Source of the DNA: Streptomyces sulfonofaciens
Lineage (GTDB): Bacteria; Actinomycetota; Actinomycetes; Streptomycetales; Streptomycetaceae
Direction: 5' to 3'
Assembly (NCBI RefSeq): GCF_014656295.1
Contig: NZ_BNCD01000003.1
Location: 284,061-348,060, forward strand
DNA: 64,000 nucleotides
Shown piece by piece: positions 1 to 9,764 of the stretch (position 1 is its first letter; each line of letters starts with the position of its first letter). A program made the position numbers and the translations under genes. The notes under the pieces were generated by a model, which saw nothing but the letters and a program-made list of their open reading frames with translations, did no database searches and had not been told where the DNA came from.

Positions 1-591
1 GCGGTCCGGGTCGACCGCGCGCACGGCGCGGGCCCGGGGGGTGCCGTCGCGTTCGTAGCGGCTCGACATGCCCGGCCACAGGCGGCCGTAGCGCAGTGCG
101 AGCAGCCCGGCGACGAGGATGAGCACGCCGCCGGCGGCCGCCACATAGGGCCACGCGGTGTGGCTCAGGGCCTCCACGCCGGCCGCGGTGTCGCCGGAGA
201 CCTGCGCGGCCTTCTCGTCCAGCGCCGAACCCGCCGAGTCGGCGGTGGCGCCCAGCACCGCTGCGGCCACCGTGCCCGCACCGCTCAGCGCGAGCAGGGC
301 GGACACCAGCAGCCGGCCGGCGCGGCGCACCGCGAAGACGGCGACGAGTGCGGCGAGGCCCACGACGGCGAGTGCCGCGGGCGCGCCGGTCACGTCGCTG
401 CCCTTGGCCGTGAGCGGCAGGTCGCCGCCTGCCACCGCGGCCGTGCCCTCGGCCCAGCCCTGGCGGGAGGCGAGCAGGGCCACGGCCGCGCCTGCGGAGC
501 CGAACAGCAGGGCGGCGGCCAGGCTGCGCCGCCCGCTGCGAGCGGCGGACGACCCGGCGTCGGTACGGGGCTGTGGTACGGCGGAAGTCAC
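1..591 (-). CDS. Trp-region membrane protein (TIGR02234 type), 3' end cut by window edge
   Basis: I translated this from position 591 (GTG) leftwards. The frame stays open to base 1, so the C-terminus is missing. The visible 197 residues start with a Ser/Ala-rich cytoplasmic stretch, then show about four hydrophobic segments: one near residues 22-40, one near 60-80, one near 90-110 and one near 145-165. A loop rich in Ala, Gly and Ser lies between the third and fourth. This looks like the conserved actinobacterial membrane protein found beside tryptophan genes. Its biochemical role is not known. It follows trpE in the same direction with an 88-base gap, so it is probably co-transcribed with hisI-trpE. 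The start is chosen for a GGTGGG-like ribosome site immediately upstream. Family assignment rests on position plus topology, not on a motif. Confidence 0.75.
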   Translation of the reverse strand, partial: MTSAVPQPRTDAGSSAARSGRRSLAAALLFGSAGAAVALLASRQGWAEGTAAVAGGDLPLTAKGSDVTGAPAALAVVGLAALVAVFAVRRAGRLLVSALLALSGAGTVAAAVLGATADSAGSALDEKAAQVSGDTAAGVEALSHTAWPYVAAAGGVLILVAGLLALRYGRLWPGMSSRYERDGTPRARAVRAVDPDR

Positions 592-679
592 CCCACCACT
601 ATCCCTCACGCCCGGCGCGCCCCCGGGGGCCGGGGGGTGGCGCGGGCCGCGCAGGGCCGCCGGAGCCCCGCCGGACGCC

Positions 680-2224
680 TCACCGGGCACCGGTGCCCGC
701 CGCGCGGGGCGGGGCGCTCCCGCCCGCCGCGGTCAGCCGGTTGGCCGCGTGGACCGCCCTGAGGACCGCAGCGGCCTTGTTCCGGCACTCGGTGTCCTCG
801 GCCACCGGGTCGGAGTCCGCGACCACGCCGGCGCCGGCCTGGACGTAGGCGGTGCCGCCGCGCAGCAGGGCGGTGCGGATGGCGATCGCGGTGTCCGAGT
901 CGCCGGCGAAGTCCAGGTAGCCGACGCAGCCGCCGTACACGCCGCGGCGCGCGGGCTCCAGCTCGTCGATGATCTGCAGGGCCCGTGGCTTGGGCGCGCC
1001 GGAGAGGGTGCCGGCCGGGAAGCAGGCCGTGAGGACGTCGAACGCACTGCGCCCCGCGGCGACCCGCCCGGTGACCGTGGAGACGATGTGCATGACGTGC
1101 GAGTAGCGCTCGACGGACATGAAGTCGACCACCTCCACCGAGCCGGGCTCGCAGACCCGCCCCAGGTCGTTGCGGCCGAGGTCGACCAGCATCAGGTGCT
1201 CGGCGCGCTCCTTGGGGTCGGCGAGCAGTTCCTCGGCGAGCGCCTGGTCCTCCTGCGGGGTGCCGCCGCGCGGCCTGGTGCCGGCGATGGGGTGCAGCAT
1301 GGCCTGCCCGTCGGCCACCTTGACGAGGGCCTCCGGGCTGGAACCGACGACGTCGAAGGGCTCTCCGTCCTCGCAGGGGAACCGGAAGAGGTACATGTAC
1401 GGCGACGGGTTCGTGGCCCGCAGCACGCGGTAGACGTCCAGCGCGGTGGCGGTGCAGGGGGTCTCGAAGCGCTGCGAGGGCACGACCTGGAACGCCTCGC
1501 CCGCCCGGATGCGCTCCTTGATGTCGGCCACGGCCGCCTGGAAGTCCGGGCCGCCCCAGCGCCCCGTGACCTCGGGGAGGCGGGAGGGCGGCAGCGCGAC
1601 CGGGGGCTGGACGAGGGGCCGGGCCAGGTCGGCCTCCATCGCGTCCAGGCGGGCGACGGCGTCCGCGTGGGCCTCGTCGACACCGGTCGCGAGGTCGTTG
1701 TGGTTGATGGCGTTGGCGATGAGCAGGACCGTGCCGTCCCAGTGGTCGAGGACCGCGAGATCGGAGGTGAGCAGCATGGTCAGCTCGGGGAGTTGCAGGT
1801 CGTCGTGCTCGCCGGGGCCCACCTTCTCCAGGCGGCGCACGATGTCGTACCCCAGGTAGCCGACCATGCCGCCGGTGAAGGGCGGCATGCCGCAGGCCAG
1901 GTCGCGCGGGGTGTGCAGGGCCTCGACGGTGGCCCGCAGGGCCGCGAGCGGGTCACCGTCGACCGGTACGCCGACCGGCGGGGCTCCGAGCCAGTGCGCC
2001 TGGCCGTCGCGCTCGGTGAGCGTGCCGGTGGAGCGCACGCCGATGAACGAGTACCGCGACCACGAGCGTCCGTTCTCCGCGCTCTCCAGCAGGAAGGTGC
2101 CGGGGCGCTCCCCGGCGAGCTTGCGGTAGAGCCCGACGGGGGTGTCGCCGTCCGCGAGGAGCTTGCGGCTGACGGGGATCACTCGGCGGTCGGTGGCCAG
2201 CTTGCGGAAGGTCTCCAGGTCCAT
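680..2224 (-). CDS. trpE: Anthranilate synthase component I
   Basis: TrpE converts chorismate plus ammonia (or glutamine with its TrpG partner) to anthranilate, the first committed step of tryptophan synthesis. The 514 residues have the usual length. The N-terminal domain carries LLES at residues 45-48, the site through which tryptophan feedback inhibition acts in this family. The C-terminal chorismate-binding domain shows PIAGTRPRG (312-320) and GRNDLGRV (350-357). No trpG, trpB or trpA is seen in the window, although some could lie beyond the left edge. The gene begins 11 bases after hisI, so the two look co-transcribed. That placement leaves no room for the Trp-rich leader peptide and attenuator reported for some Streptomyces trpE genes, so regulation is probably at the enzyme level or from a shared promoter. 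Confidence 0.97.
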   Translation of the reverse strand: MDLETFRKLATDRRVIPVSRKLLADGDTPVGLYRKLAGERPGTFLLESAENGRSWSRYSFIGVRSTGTLTERDGQAHWLGAPPVGVPVDGDPLAALRATVEALHTPRDLACGMPPFTGGMVGYLGYDIVRRLEKVGPGEHDDLQLPELTMLLTSDLAVLDHWDGTVLLIANAINHNDLATGVDEAHADAVARLDAMEADLARPLVQPPVALPPSRLPEVTGRWGGPDFQAAVADIKERIRAGEAFQVVPSQRFETPCTATALDVYRVLRATNPSPYMYLFRFPCEDGEPFDVVGSSPEALVKVADGQAMLHPIAGTRPRGGTPQEDQALAEELLADPKERAEHLMLVDLGRNDLGRVCEPGSVEVVDFMSVERYSHVMHIVSTVTGRVAAGRSAFDVLTACFPAGTLSGAPKPRALQIIDELEPARRGVYGGCVGYLDFAGDSDTAIAIRTALLRGGTAYVQAGAGVVADSDPVAEDTECRNKAAAVLRAVHAANRLTAAGGSAPPRAAGTGAR

Positions 2225-2235
2225 GGCGGGAGACC

Positions 2236-2658
2236 TTACTGATGCTCGCCGGCGCCGTGCCCGGCGCGGCGTGCGGCGGTGTCACCGCCCGGTTGCGGGA
2301 GCGCCAGCACGTCGGCGTCGAAGCAGGTGTGCGCGCCGGTGTGGCAGGCGGCGCCGACCTGGTCGACCCGGACCAGGAGGGTGTCCGCGTCGCAGTCCAG
2401 GGCGACCGACTTCACGTACTGCGCATGGCCCGAGGTGTCGCCCTTCACCCAGTACTCACGGCGGCTGCGCGACCAGTAGGTGCAGCGTCCCGTGGTGAGG
2501 GTGCGGTGCAGCGCCTCGTCGTCCATCCAGCCGAGCATCAGCACCTCTCCGGTGTCGTACTGCTGGGCGATGGCGGGGACGAGCCCGTCGGCGTCGCGCT
2601 TGAGTCGGGCGGCGATCGCGGGGTCGAGCTGGCTGGGCTGCCGGGGCGTGCTGGTCAT
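2236..2658 (-). CDS. hisI: Phosphoribosyl-AMP cyclohydrolase
   Basis: HisI opens the purine ring of phosphoribosyl-AMP in the third step of histidine synthesis. The 140-residue product is the single-domain form; no HisE domain is fused to it. The three zinc cysteines are present at 89, 105 and 112 (LDCDAD, CHTG, HTCF). The acidic cluster DCDAD (88-92) is the expected magnesium site. The gene is separated from the main his operon by the oppositely oriented gene at 2762. It instead heads a small unit with trpE, linking histidine and tryptophan synthesis in one transcript. The ATG at 2658 is my choice. An in-frame ATG three codons earlier, at 2667, is equally possible because neither has a clear ribosome site. 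Confidence 0.95.
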   Translation of the reverse strand: MTSTPRQPSQLDPAIAARLKRDADGLVPAIAQQYDTGEVLMLGWMDDEALHRTLTTGRCTYWSRSRREYWVKGDTSGHAQYVKSVALDCDADTLLVRVDQVGAACHTGAHTCFDADVLALPQPGGDTAARRAGHGAGEHQ

Positions 2659-2749
2659 GGGTGCCATTGTGCGCGATCCGTGTGACGCGGCGGGACACGG
2701 TCCGGTCCGCGGACGGGGTGGCTCCGCCCGCTGACCCCGGGTGCGGTCG

Positions 2750-2755
2750 TACCCT
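2750..2755 (+). promoter_or_regulatory. Candidate leaderless -10 element (TACCCT)
   Basis: TACCCT fits the TAnnnT -10 pattern and lies exactly six bases before the ATG at 2762. Transcription would therefore start at or next to the A of the start codon, giving a leaderless mRNA. No Shine-Dalgarno sequence precedes this ATG, which agrees. I see no convincing -35 element. Confidence 0.45.
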
Positions 2756-2761
2756 TGTGCC

Positions 2762-3397
2762 ATGTCGACCCATGCCAAGCGTGAACGGCTCCTCCTCGCG
2801 GATCTGTTGGAGGGCGCCGGCCCCGAGGCGCCGACGCTCTGCGACGGCTGGCTCACCCGTGACCTCGCGGCCCATGTGGTGGTGCGCGAGCGCCGCGCCG
2901 ACGCGGCGGGCGGGCTCGTGATCAAGCAGTTGGCCGGGCGTCTTGAGCGGGTGCAGGCGGAGTTCGCCGCCAAGCCGTACGAGGAGCTGATCCGGCTGAT
3001 CCGCACCGGTCCGCCGCGTTTTTCGCCGTACGCGCTCAAGCAGATCGACGAGGCGGCGAACGCGGTCGAGTTCTATGTGCACGCCGAGGACGTGCGCCGG
3101 GCCCAGCCGGACTGGACGCCGCGGGTGCTCGACCCGGTCTTCGCCGACGCGCTCTGGTCGCGCCTGGAGAGGTCGGCGCGGCTGCTGGGCCGCAAGTCGC
3201 CGGTCGGCCTGGTGCTGCGCCGCCCCGACGGCCGCACGGCCGTGGCCCGGCGGGGCACCCCGGTGGTCACGGCCGTCGGCGAGCCCGGTGAGCTGACGAT
3301 GTTCCTGTTCGGCCGGCAGCAGCAGGCCGACGTGGAACTGGAGGGCGAGCAGGAGGCCGTCGGCAGGCTGCGCGGCGCGGACCGGCTCGGCATGTAG
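2762..3397 (+). CDS. TIGR03085-type DinB/MDMPI-like metal-binding protein
   Basis: The 211-residue protein looks like the actinobacterial TIGR03085 family, which shares the four-helix DinB fold of the mycothiol-dependent maleylpyruvate isomerase N-terminal domain. The family-typical segment [14 protein letters not shown] lies near residues 26-39, and a second helix region with HAEDVRRAQ near 108-116 supplies likely metal ligands. The C-terminal part is beta-rich and ends ADRLGM. Substrate and physiological role are unknown; a mycothiol-linked or metal-dependent transferase is the usual guess for this fold. It is divergent from hisI with 103 bases between them and convergent with hisF. The start has no ribosome site but sits six bases after a -10-like hexamer, so I expect leaderless expression. 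Confidence 0.8.
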   Translation: MSTHAKRERLLLADLLEGAGPEAPTLCDGWLTRDLAAHVVVRERRADAAGGLVIKQLAGRLERVQAEFAAKPYEELIRLIRTGPPRFSPYALKQIDEAANAVEFYVHAEDVRRAQPDWTPRVLDPVFADALWSRLERSARLLGRKSPVGLVLRRPDGRTAVARRGTPVVTAVGEPGELTMFLFGRQQQADVELEGEQEAVGRLRGADRLGM

Positions 3398-3415
3398 GCG
3401 CACCGGCTCGGCATG
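3381..3415 (+). repeat. Tandem duplication of the gene's last codons
   Basis: ACCGGCTCGGCATG occurs at 3381-3394, as the last sense codons of the DinB-like gene, and again at 3402-3415 just past its stop codon, with a 21-base period. This looks like a small slippage duplication at the 3' end. Confidence 0.7.
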
Positions 3416-3830
3416 CAGTACGGCAGCGGCCGTTCCCGCCCCGCTGCGCGGCTGCCCGGCGCGCCCCGGTCCCGTGCGTCGGTGGGTCGCACCGGACCTG
3501 CGCCGGGGAAGCCGACGGGGCCGGCACGGCTCGCCGCGGTCACGGCGGCCGGGTGAACGGGCCCGGGGGCCCGGGCCCCGGCGCCCCGCGGCCCCCTGTG
3601 TTCCGGCCGCCCCACCACCCGGGCCGTGCGGCCCCACCTGCCCCGCAGCCGCCACGGCGGCACGGCCTCCGCGGCAGGGGCTCGGGGGTGCGTCCCCGGC
3701 GGCACGGGTGCCGCCCGCCCGGCGGGACGCCGTGTCCGCGGGCCACCGCTGCCGTGGGCGCCGGCGCCCGTGCCCGGCTCGACGGCCGCCGGTGTCCACC
3801 GCTCCGTCCGTGCCCACCGCTCCGTCCGCG
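3398..3830. other. GC-rich convergent intergenic region, no gene seen
   Basis: These 433 bases separate two convergent genes. I see no credible coding sequence. The region holds a run of G/C palindromic sequence near 3555-3600 that could act as a terminator. It also has a short direct repeat (CACCGCTCCGTCCG, twice, between 3797 and 3830) directly beside the hisF stop codon. Confidence 0.5.
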
Positions 3831-4595
3831 CTACCGGACCGGCCGCCCCGCGTCCCGCAGGGTCTGCTTCACGTCGGTGATGCGCAGGTCGCCGAAGTGG
3901 AAGACGGAGGCGGCGAGCACCGCGTCGGCGCCGGCTCCGACGGCGGGCGGGAAGTCGGCCAGGGTGCCGGCGCCGCCGGAGGCGATCACGGGAACGGTGA
4001 CGTGCTTGCGGACGGCGGCGATCATCTCCAGGTCGTAGCCCTCCTTGGTGCCGTCCGCGTCCATCGAGTTGAGCAGGATCTCCCCCGCGCCCAGCTCCGC
4101 CGCGCGGTGCGCCCACTCGACGGCGTCGATGCCGGTGCCGCGGCGGCCGCCGTGGGTGGTCACCTCGAAGCTGCCGCCCGGCACGGCGTCGCTCCTGCGG
4201 GCGTCCACCGAGAGCACCAGCACCTGGCGGCCGAACCGCTCCGCGATCTCCCTGATCAGCTCCGGGCGGGCGATGGCGGCCGTGTTGACGCCGACCTTGT
4301 CCGCCCCGGCCCGCAGCAGCCGGTCGACGTCGTCCGCGGTGCGCACGCCGCCGCCCACGGTGAGCGGTATGAAGACCTGCTCGGCGGTGCGCCGGACCAC
4401 GTCGTAGGTGGTCTCGCGGTTGCCGGAGGAAGCCGTGATGTCCAGGAAGGTCAGCTCGTCGGCGCCTTCCGCGTCGTACGCCTTGGCCATCTCGACGGGA
4501 TCACCCGCATCGCGCAGGTTGCGGAAGTTGACCCCCTTGACCACCCGGCCGCTGTCCACGTCCAGGCACGGGATGACTCGGACCGCCAGGGTCAT
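3831..4595 (-). CDS. hisF: Imidazole glycerol phosphate synthase, cyclase subunit
   Basis: HisF is a TIM barrel that takes ammonia from HisH and cyclises PRFAR to imidazole glycerol phosphate plus AICAR. The 254-residue length is standard. The catalytic aspartates are visible at D12 (CLDVD) and D131 (SVDARR), and the phosphate-binding glycine loops appear as VGGGVR (80-85) and ASGGAG. It is the last gene of the his operon here. It starts inside the ridA stop codon (ATGA overlap at 4592-4595), so translation is probably coupled. Its partner HisH lies three genes upstream. Confidence 0.97.
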   Translation of the reverse strand: MTLAVRVIPCLDVDSGRVVKGVNFRNLRDAGDPVEMAKAYDAEGADELTFLDITASSGNRETTYDVVRRTAEQVFIPLTVGGGVRTADDVDRLLRAGADKVGVNTAAIARPELIREIAERFGRQVLVLSVDARRSDAVPGGSFEVTTHGGRRGTGIDAVEWAHRAAELGAGEILLNSMDADGTKEGYDLEMIAAVRKHVTVPVIASGGAGTLADFPPAVGAGADAVLAASVFHFGDLRITDVKQTLRDAGRPVR

Positions 4596-5050
4596 GGTGC
4601 GCCTTCTCCTCCGGATTCCGCTCGCTGCTGGTCCTTCTGCCGGTGCGCCGGCCCCGCGTCCCCGGCCAGGAACGCCTCCAGTTCCACCTCGACCAGGATG
4701 CGCGGGTCGACGAAACCGGAGACGACCACCAGGGTCGCGACGGGCCGCGCGTCCTTGAAGAGCTCCCGGTGCGCCCGGCCCACCTCCTCCACGTCACGGG
4801 GGTGCGTCAGATACATCCGCGTGCGGATCACGGACTCCACGCCGAGTCCGAACGCGCCGATGGCCTCCAGGGCGTTGGCGAAGGCCACCCTGGCCTGCTC
4901 GTACGGGTCGCCCTCGCCGAACAGCACCGCGCCCTTGAAGGCGGTCGTACCGCCGACGAGGACCCGGTCGCCCGCCGCCACGGCCCGGGCGGAGCCGATG
5001 CTGTCCTCCCAGGGCGAGCCGCTCTGCACGCGCCGTACGCCGGATGTCAC
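4592..5050 (-). CDS. RidA-family enamine/imine deaminase
   Basis: This 152-residue protein has the RidA (YjgF/YER057c/UK114) fold signatures: an early segment [12 protein letters not shown], a central MYLTHPRD region, and a C-terminal [15 protein letters not shown]. The last of these contains the arginine and glutamate that bind the substrate carboxylate and activate water in active family members. RidA proteins hydrolyse reactive 2-aminoacrylate and related enamines and so protect PLP enzymes. Sitting between priA and hisF, with 4-base overlaps on both sides (GTGA at 5047-5050, ATGA at 4592-4595), it is made together with the histidine enzymes. A housekeeping role against reactive intermediates is an inference from this context. 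Confidence 0.9.
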   Translation of the reverse strand: MTSGVRRVQSGSPWEDSIGSARAVAAGDRVLVGGTTAFKGAVLFGEGDPYEQARVAFANALEAIGAFGLGVESVIRTRMYLTHPRDVEEVGRAHRELFKDARPVATLVVVSGFVDPRILVEVELEAFLAGDAGPAHRQKDQQRAESGGEGAP

Positions 5051-5790
5051 GGTGCCACCGCCCGTACCGTCTCCAGGGCCTCCTCCAGGGTGAACGCCTT
5101 GGCGTACAGGGCCTTGCCGACGATGGCGCCCTCCACCCCGTCGGGCACCAGCGCGGCGATGGCCCGCAGGTCCGCCAGGGACGAGACGCCCCCGGAGGCC
5201 ACCACCGGACGGTCGGTGGCCGCGCACACCGAGCGGAGCAGGTCGAGGTTGGGGCCCTGGAGCGTGCCGTCCTTGGCGATGTCGGTGACCACGTACCGGG
5301 CGCAGCCCTCGGTGTCGAGCCGTTCCAGGGTCTCGTAGAGGTCGCCGCCGTCGCGGGTCCAGCCGCGGCCGCGCAGCGTCGTGCCGCGCACGTCGAGGCC
5401 CACCGCGATCCGCTCGCCGTGCTCGGCGATCACCTTGGCGACCCACTCGGGGGTCTCCAGCGCCGCGGTGCCCAGGTTCACCCGGGTGCAGCCGGTGGCG
5501 AGGGCCGCGAGGAGGGTGTCGTCGTCGCGGATGCCGCCGGAGAGCTCGACCTTGATGTCCATGGCGCGGGTGACCTCGGCGATCAGTGCGCGGTTGTCGC
5601 CGGTGCCGAACGCGGCGTCCAGGTCGACCAGGTGCAGCCACTTCGCGCCGGCCCGCTGCCAGGCGAGCGCGGCCTCCAGCGGCGAGCCGTAGGACGTCTC
5701 CGTGCCGGACTCACCGTGCACGAGGCGGACGGCCTGGCCGTCGCGGACGTCGACGGCGGGAAGGAGTTCGAGCGTACGGGTCTCGGCCAT
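5047..5790 (-). CDS. priA: Bifunctional phosphoribosyl isomerase PriA (HisA/TrpF)
   Basis: The 247-residue TIM barrel matches HisA, which isomerises ProFAR to PRFAR in histidine synthesis. In Streptomyces and Mycobacterium this enzyme is known as PriA and also performs the TrpF reaction of tryptophan synthesis. Visible residues agree: D14 in PAVDVRDG, D170 in VVTDIAKDG, and the RGRGW loop with R142 and W144, which PriA uses to switch between its two substrates. The enzyme therefore links this operon to trpE at 680. It starts two bases after hisH and overlaps ridA by four bases. ATG 5790 is chosen over a GTG two codons upstream. Confidence 0.95.
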   Translation of the reverse strand: MAETRTLELLPAVDVRDGQAVRLVHGESGTETSYGSPLEAALAWQRAGAKWLHLVDLDAAFGTGDNRALIAEVTRAMDIKVELSGGIRDDDTLLAALATGCTRVNLGTAALETPEWVAKVIAEHGERIAVGLDVRGTTLRGRGWTRDGGDLYETLERLDTEGCARYVVTDIAKDGTLQGPNLDLLRSVCAATDRPVVASGGVSSLADLRAIAALVPDGVEGAIVGKALYAKAFTLEEALETVRAVAP

Positions 5791-5792
5791 GG

Positions 5793-6449
5793 TCACAGGG
5801 TCTCGATCCAGTTGGAGAGGAGCTGGGCTCCGGCGTCGCCGGACTTCTCGGGGTGGAACTGGGTGGCCCACAGGGCGCCGTTCTCCACGGCGGACACGAA
5901 CGGCTCGCCGTGCGTGGACCACGTGACCCTGGGGGCTCGCAGCCTCGGGTTCACGGTCTCCAACGACCAGTGGTGGACCGCGTAGGAGTGCACGAAGTAG
6001 AACCGGGCCCCGGTGTCGACGCCCGCGAACAGCTCGGAGTCGGCCGGCGGCTCGACGGTGTTCCAGCCCATGTGCGGGACGATGTCGGCCTTCAGCGGCT
6101 CGACCGTGCCCGGCCACTCTGCCAGGCCGTCGCTCCGCACCCCGTGCTCGACGCCGTCGGCGAACAGGATCTGCATGCCGACGCAGATGCCCATGACGGG
6201 CCGCCCGCCGGACAGCCGGCGGTCCACGATCCAGTCGCCGCGGGCCGCCTTGAGCCCCTTCATGCAGGCGGCGAAGGCGCCGACCCCGGGCACGAGCAGG
6301 CCGTCCGCGTTCATCGCGGCCTCGTAGTCACCGGTGATCTCGACCTCGGCCCCGGCGCGGGCGACGGCGCGTTCCGCCGAGCGGACGTTCCCGAAGCCGT
6401 AGTCGAAGACGACGACCCGTTTGGGGGACGTGCGGGAACTCAATTCCAC
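5793..6449 (-). CDS. hisH: Imidazole glycerol phosphate synthase, glutaminase subunit
   Basis: HisH is a class I glutamine amidotransferase that releases ammonia and channels it to HisF. The nucleophile is C89 in MGICVGMQ, and the His/Glu pair is in QFHPEKSG near the C-terminus. With the GTG at 6449 the protein has 218 residues and overlaps the preceding small membrane-protein gene by ten bases. A longer frame from a GTG at 6482 would add eleven residues lying wholly inside that gene, which I consider unlikely. A TTG two codons into my version is another candidate start. The essential features are intact. Confidence 0.93.
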   Translation of the reverse strand: MELSSRTSPKRVVVFDYGFGNVRSAERAVARAGAEVEITGDYEAAMNADGLLVPGVGAFAACMKGLKAARGDWIVDRRLSGGRPVMGICVGMQILFADGVEHGVRSDGLAEWPGTVEPLKADIVPHMGWNTVEPPADSELFAGVDTGARFYFVHSYAVHHWSLETVNPRLRAPRVTWSTHGEPFVSAVENGALWATQFHPEKSGDAGAQLLSNWIETL

Positions 6450-6604
6450 ACCCCCAGTCGCAGGACACCGGCGACCAGGCACATCCCGGCGCCGAGGGAC
6501 AGCAGCACGATGAGGCTCCTCGGCATCTGCTGGCGGACGAAGGAGACGATGCCGCCGACGAGGAAGAGCCCGATGAGGATCAGGGCGGTGGACGCACCGG
6601 TCAT
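6440..6604 (-). CDS. Small two-helix membrane protein inside the his operon
   Basis: This 54-residue protein is almost entirely hydrophobic. One segment runs from about residue 6 to 22 ([16 protein letters not shown]), then a short basic loop RQQMPR, then a second segment from about 30 to 50. It is a predicted two-pass membrane protein with both ends on the same side. It starts two bases after hisB ends and its stop overlaps the hisH start by ten bases, so it must be translated with the histidine enzymes. I do not recognise a family with known function. The tight packing argues that it is real and not a chance frame. Confidence 0.75.
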   Translation of the reverse strand: MTGASTALILIGLFLVGGIVSFVRQQMPRSLIVLLSLGAGMCLVAGVLRLGVWN

Positions 6605-6606
6605 GG

Positions 6607-7200
6607 CTACAGGGCGCCCTTCGTCGACGGGAGGATGCCGGCGGCCCGCGGGTCGCGCTCGCTGGCGTAGCGCAGCGCCCGCGCCAGCGCCTTGAACTGG
6701 CACTCCACGATGTGGTGGGCGTTGCGCCCGTAAGGGACGTGGACGTGCAGGGCGACCTGGGCCTGGGCGACGAAGGACTCCAGGATGTGGCGGGTCATCG
6801 TGGTGTCGTAGGCACCGATCATCGGCGCCATCTGCTCCGGCTCGCTGTGCACCAGGTAGGGGCGGCCGGACAGGTCGACGGTGACCTGCGCGAGCGCCTC
6901 GTCGAGCGGCACCGTGCAGTTGCCGAAGCGGTAGATGCCGACCTTGTCGCCGAGGGCCTGCCGGAAGGCGGCACCGAGCGCGAGCGCGGTGTCCTCGATG
7001 GTGTGGTGGGCGTCGATGTGCAGGTCGCCCTCGGTCTTCACGGTCAGGTCGAACAGGCCGTGCCTGCCGAGCTGGTCGAGCATGTGGTCGTAGAAGCCGA
7101 CCCCCGTGGAGACGGCGACCTGCCCGGTGCCGTCGAGGTCGATCTCGACCACGGTCGAGGTTTCCTTGGTGGTGCGTTCCACCCGCCCGATGCGGCTCAT
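6607..7200 (-). CDS. hisB: Imidazoleglycerol-phosphate dehydratase
   Basis: HisB removes water from imidazole glycerol phosphate to give imidazole acetol phosphate. At 197 residues it is the monofunctional dehydratase without the histidinol-phosphatase domain found in enteric bacteria. The two duplicated metal-binding motifs are visible: [12 protein letters not shown] in the first half and [15 protein letters not shown] in the second. The family motif [14 protein letters not shown] is near residues 34-47. The start overlaps the hisC stop by four bases (7197-7200). Confidence 0.97.
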   Translation of the reverse strand: MSRIGRVERTTKETSTVVEIDLDGTGQVAVSTGVGFYDHMLDQLGRHGLFDLTVKTEGDLHIDAHHTIEDTALALGAAFRQALGDKVGIYRFGNCTVPLDEALAQVTVDLSGRPYLVHSEPEQMAPMIGAYDTTMTRHILESFVAQAQVALHVHVPYGRNAHHIVECQFKALARALRYASERDPRAAGILPSTKGAL

Positions 7201-8369
7201 CCGTGCTGCTCCTGCTCCTTCTTGAGGTCGCGTACCGCATCGAGGAACGCGTCGTTCTCCTGCGGGGTGCCCGCGGACACCCGCAGCCAGCCCGGTACGC
7301 CGTTGTCCCTGACCAGGACGCCCCTGGTCAGGATCTGCCGCCATGCGGCGCGGGCGCCCCCGGGTTCCGGGAAGCGGCCGAACTGTACGAAGTTCGCGTC
7401 CGACTCTGTCACCTCGTACCCGATCGTACGCAGCTCGGCCACCAGCCGGTCGCGTTCGGCCTTGAGCTGCTCGACGTACTTCAGGAGCGTGTCGGTGTGC
7501 TCCAGGGCGGCGAGCGCGGTGGCCTGGGTGACGGCCGAGAGGTGGTACGGCAGGCGGACCAGTTGCACGGCGTCCACCACCGCCGGGTCCGCGGCGAGGT
7601 AGCCGAGCCGCAGGCCGGCCGCGCCGAACGCCTTCGACATGGTCCGCGACAGCACCAGGTGCGGCCGCCCGGCGAGCAGCGGAAGCAGCGACGTGCCGTG
7701 GCTGAACTCGACGTACGCCTCGTCGACGATCACCATGGACGGCTTGGCGCGCTGTGCGGCCTCGTACAGCGCGAGGACCGTCTCGGCGGGGACGGCGTTG
7801 CCGGTGGGGTTGTTCGGGGTGGTGACGAAGACCACGTCCGGGCGGTGCTCGGCAATGGCGCGGACCGCGGTCTCGGGGTCGAGGGTGAAGTCGTCCGCGC
7901 GGGGGCCCGAGACCCAGGCGGTGCCGGTGCCGCGGGCGATCAGGCTGTGCATCGAGTACGACGGCTCGAAGCCGAGTGCGGTGCGGCCGGGGCCGCCGAA
8001 CGTCTGGAGCAGTTGCTGGATCACCTCGTTCGAGCCGTTCGCGGCCCAGACGTGGGCCGCACCGAGCTCGGGGGCGCTGTCGGGGCCGGTCGCGTTGAGG
8101 TAGTCGGCGAGCGCGGTGCGCAGCTCGACGGCGTCGCGGTCGGGGTAGCGGTTCAGGTTCCTCGCCACCTCGCGGACCCGCTCGGCGATGCGCTCGACGA
8201 GCGGTTCGGGCAGCGGGTACGGGTTCTCGTTGGTGTTCAGCCGGACGGGCACGTCGAGCTGCGGGGCGCCGTAGGGGCTCTTGCCGCGCAGTTCCTCGCG
8301 GACCGGCAGGTCGTCGATGCGCGTCGTACCCGCGCCGGCCGCGGGGACGGGGATGTCGATGCCGGTCAT
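7197..8369 (-). CDS. hisC: Histidinol-phosphate aminotransferase
   Basis: HisC is a PLP-dependent fold-type I aminotransferase that converts imidazole acetol phosphate to histidinol phosphate. The PLP lysine is K246 in SRTMSKAFG. The NNPTG segment (186-190), DEAY (216-219) and the phosphate-binding arginine in GLRLGY are also present. The protein has 390 residues from the ATG at 8369. That ATG overlaps the hisD stop codon (ATGA), and I prefer it to an ATG six codons upstream for that reason. Confidence 0.97.
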   Translation of the reverse strand: MTGIDIPVPAAGAGTTRIDDLPVREELRGKSPYGAPQLDVPVRLNTNENPYPLPEPLVERIAERVREVARNLNRYPDRDAVELRTALADYLNATGPDSAPELGAAHVWAANGSNEVIQQLLQTFGGPGRTALGFEPSYSMHSLIARGTGTAWVSGPRADDFTLDPETAVRAIAEHRPDVVFVTTPNNPTGNAVPAETVLALYEAAQRAKPSMVIVDEAYVEFSHGTSLLPLLAGRPHLVLSRTMSKAFGAAGLRLGYLAADPAVVDAVQLVRLPYHLSAVTQATALAALEHTDTLLKYVEQLKAERDRLVAELRTIGYEVTESDANFVQFGRFPEPGGARAAWRQILTRGVLVRDNGVPGWLRVSAGTPQENDAFLDAVRDLKKEQEQHG

Positions 8370-9706
8370 GTGCGGGGCACCTTCCACTCGAACCTCGCCT
8401 TGATCGCCGCGCCGTGCGCGGGCAGGTCCTCCGCCTCGGCGAGCGCGACCACGTGGTGGGCGACCTCGGCGAGCGCCTGCCGGGTGTAGTCGACGATGTG
8501 GATGCCGCGCAGGAAGGACTGCACGGACAGGCCCGAGGAGTGGCAGGCGCAGCCTCCGGTGGGCAGGACGTGGTTGGAGCCCGCGCAGTAGTCGCCCAGG
8601 GAGACGGGCGCCCAGGGGCCGACGAAGACGGCGCCGGCGTTGCGCACCCGCTGGGCCACGGCGGACGCGTCCGCGGTCTGGATCTCCAGGTGCTCCGCGG
8701 CGTAGGCGTCGACCACGCGCAGGCCCGCGTCGAGCCCGTCGACCAGCACGATCGCGGACTGCCGGCCGGCCAGGGCGGGCGCGATGCGGTCCTCGACGTG
8801 CTTGGCGGCCGCGACCTGCGGCGCCAGTTCGCGCTCGACGGCGTCGGCCAGCTCCGGCGAGTCGGTGACCAGCACGGCGGCGGCCAGCGGGTCGTGCTCG
8901 GCCTGGCTGATCAGGTCGGCGGCCACGTGCACCGGGTCGGCGGTGTCGTCCGCGAGGACGGCGATCTCGGTGGGGCCCGCTTCCGCGTCGATGCCGATCC
9001 GGCCCTTGAGGAGGCGCTTGGCGGCGGCGACGTAGATGTTGCCCGGGCCGGTGACGAGGTCGACCGCGGGGCAGTCCTCGGTGCCGTACGCGAACATGGC
9101 GACGGCCTGGGCGCCGCCCGCCGCGTAGACCTCGTCGACGCCGAGCAGTGCGCAGGCGGCGAGGATCGTGGGGTGCGGCAGCCCCCTGAAGACACCGAGA
9201 GCACCTTCACCGGCCTGCGGCGGCGAGGCGACAGCGACGGCGCGCACGCCCGCCTCCTGGGCGGGCACGACGTTCATCACCACGGACGACGGATACACCG
9301 AGCGGCCGCCGGGGACGTAGAGGCCGACCCGCTCGACCGGCACCCACTTCTCGGTGACGGTGCCGCCCGGTACGACCTGGGTGGTGACGGTGGCGCGGCG
9401 CTGCTCGCGGTGCACGAGCCGGGCGCGCCGGACGGACTCCTCCAGGGCGGCGCGCACCGCCGGGTCCAGCCCTGCGAGGGCCGCCCGGAGCGCGTCGGCG
9501 GGCACCCTCAGCCGCTCCGGACGGACCCCGTCGAACTTCTCCCCCCACTCGAGGACCGCCGCCGAGCCGCGATGGTGGACGTCGTCGCAGATGGGCCGCA
9601 CCTTCTCCAGGGCGGCTTGCACGTCGAACTCGGCTCGCGGCAGCAGGTCGCGCAGGGCGGCGCCCTCGGGGAGGGCGTCGCCGCGCAGATCGATTCGGGA
9701 GATCAC
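8366..9706 (-). CDS. hisD: Histidinol dehydrogenase
   Basis: HisD carries out the last two steps of histidine synthesis, oxidising histidinol to histidine with two NAD+. The 446 residues include the nucleotide-associated [12 protein letters not shown], the zinc/substrate region around [10 protein letters not shown], and [11 protein letters not shown] near the C-terminus, all typical of the family. It is the first gene of the his operon. The GTG start lacks a clear ribosome site. A GAGAAT hexamer lies seven bases upstream of the GTG, so it may be leaderless. A 17-base palindrome lies about 40 bases upstream. Confidence 0.97.
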   Translation of the reverse strand: MISRIDLRGDALPEGAALRDLLPRAEFDVQAALEKVRPICDDVHHRGSAAVLEWGEKFDGVRPERLRVPADALRAALAGLDPAVRAALEESVRRARLVHREQRRATVTTQVVPGGTVTEKWVPVERVGLYVPGGRSVYPSSVVMNVVPAQEAGVRAVAVASPPQAGEGALGVFRGLPHPTILAACALLGVDEVYAAGGAQAVAMFAYGTEDCPAVDLVTGPGNIYVAAAKRLLKGRIGIDAEAGPTEIAVLADDTADPVHVAADLISQAEHDPLAAAVLVTDSPELADAVERELAPQVAAAKHVEDRIAPALAGRQSAIVLVDGLDAGLRVVDAYAAEHLEIQTADASAVAQRVRNAGAVFVGPWAPVSLGDYCAGSNHVLPTGGCACHSSGLSVQSFLRGIHIVDYTRQALAEVAHHVVALAEAEDLPAHGAAIKARFEWKVPRT

Positions 9707-9747
9707 AGGGCCAATTCTCGCAGACCGCCGGATCCGTCAGGACGTCC

Positions 9748-9764
9748 GTATCACTGACTGATAC
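9748..9764. promoter_or_regulatory. Palindrome GTATCA-N5-TGATAC upstream of hisD
   Basis: A perfect 6-5-6 inverted repeat lies 42-58 bases before the hisD start, in the position expected for an operator or an overlapping -35 region of the his operon promoter. It is one of the few AT-containing symmetrical elements in this region. No binding protein can be named from the sequence. Confidence 0.4.

Noticed and set aside
2225..2235. Trp-leader attenuator before trpE
   Set aside because: The gap between hisI and trpE is only 11 bases, so there is no room for a leader peptide and hairpins.
158..2242. A 694-codon plus-strand frame over the Trp-region gene and trpE
   Set aside because: It is antisense to two recognisable genes and has no ribosome site or domain.
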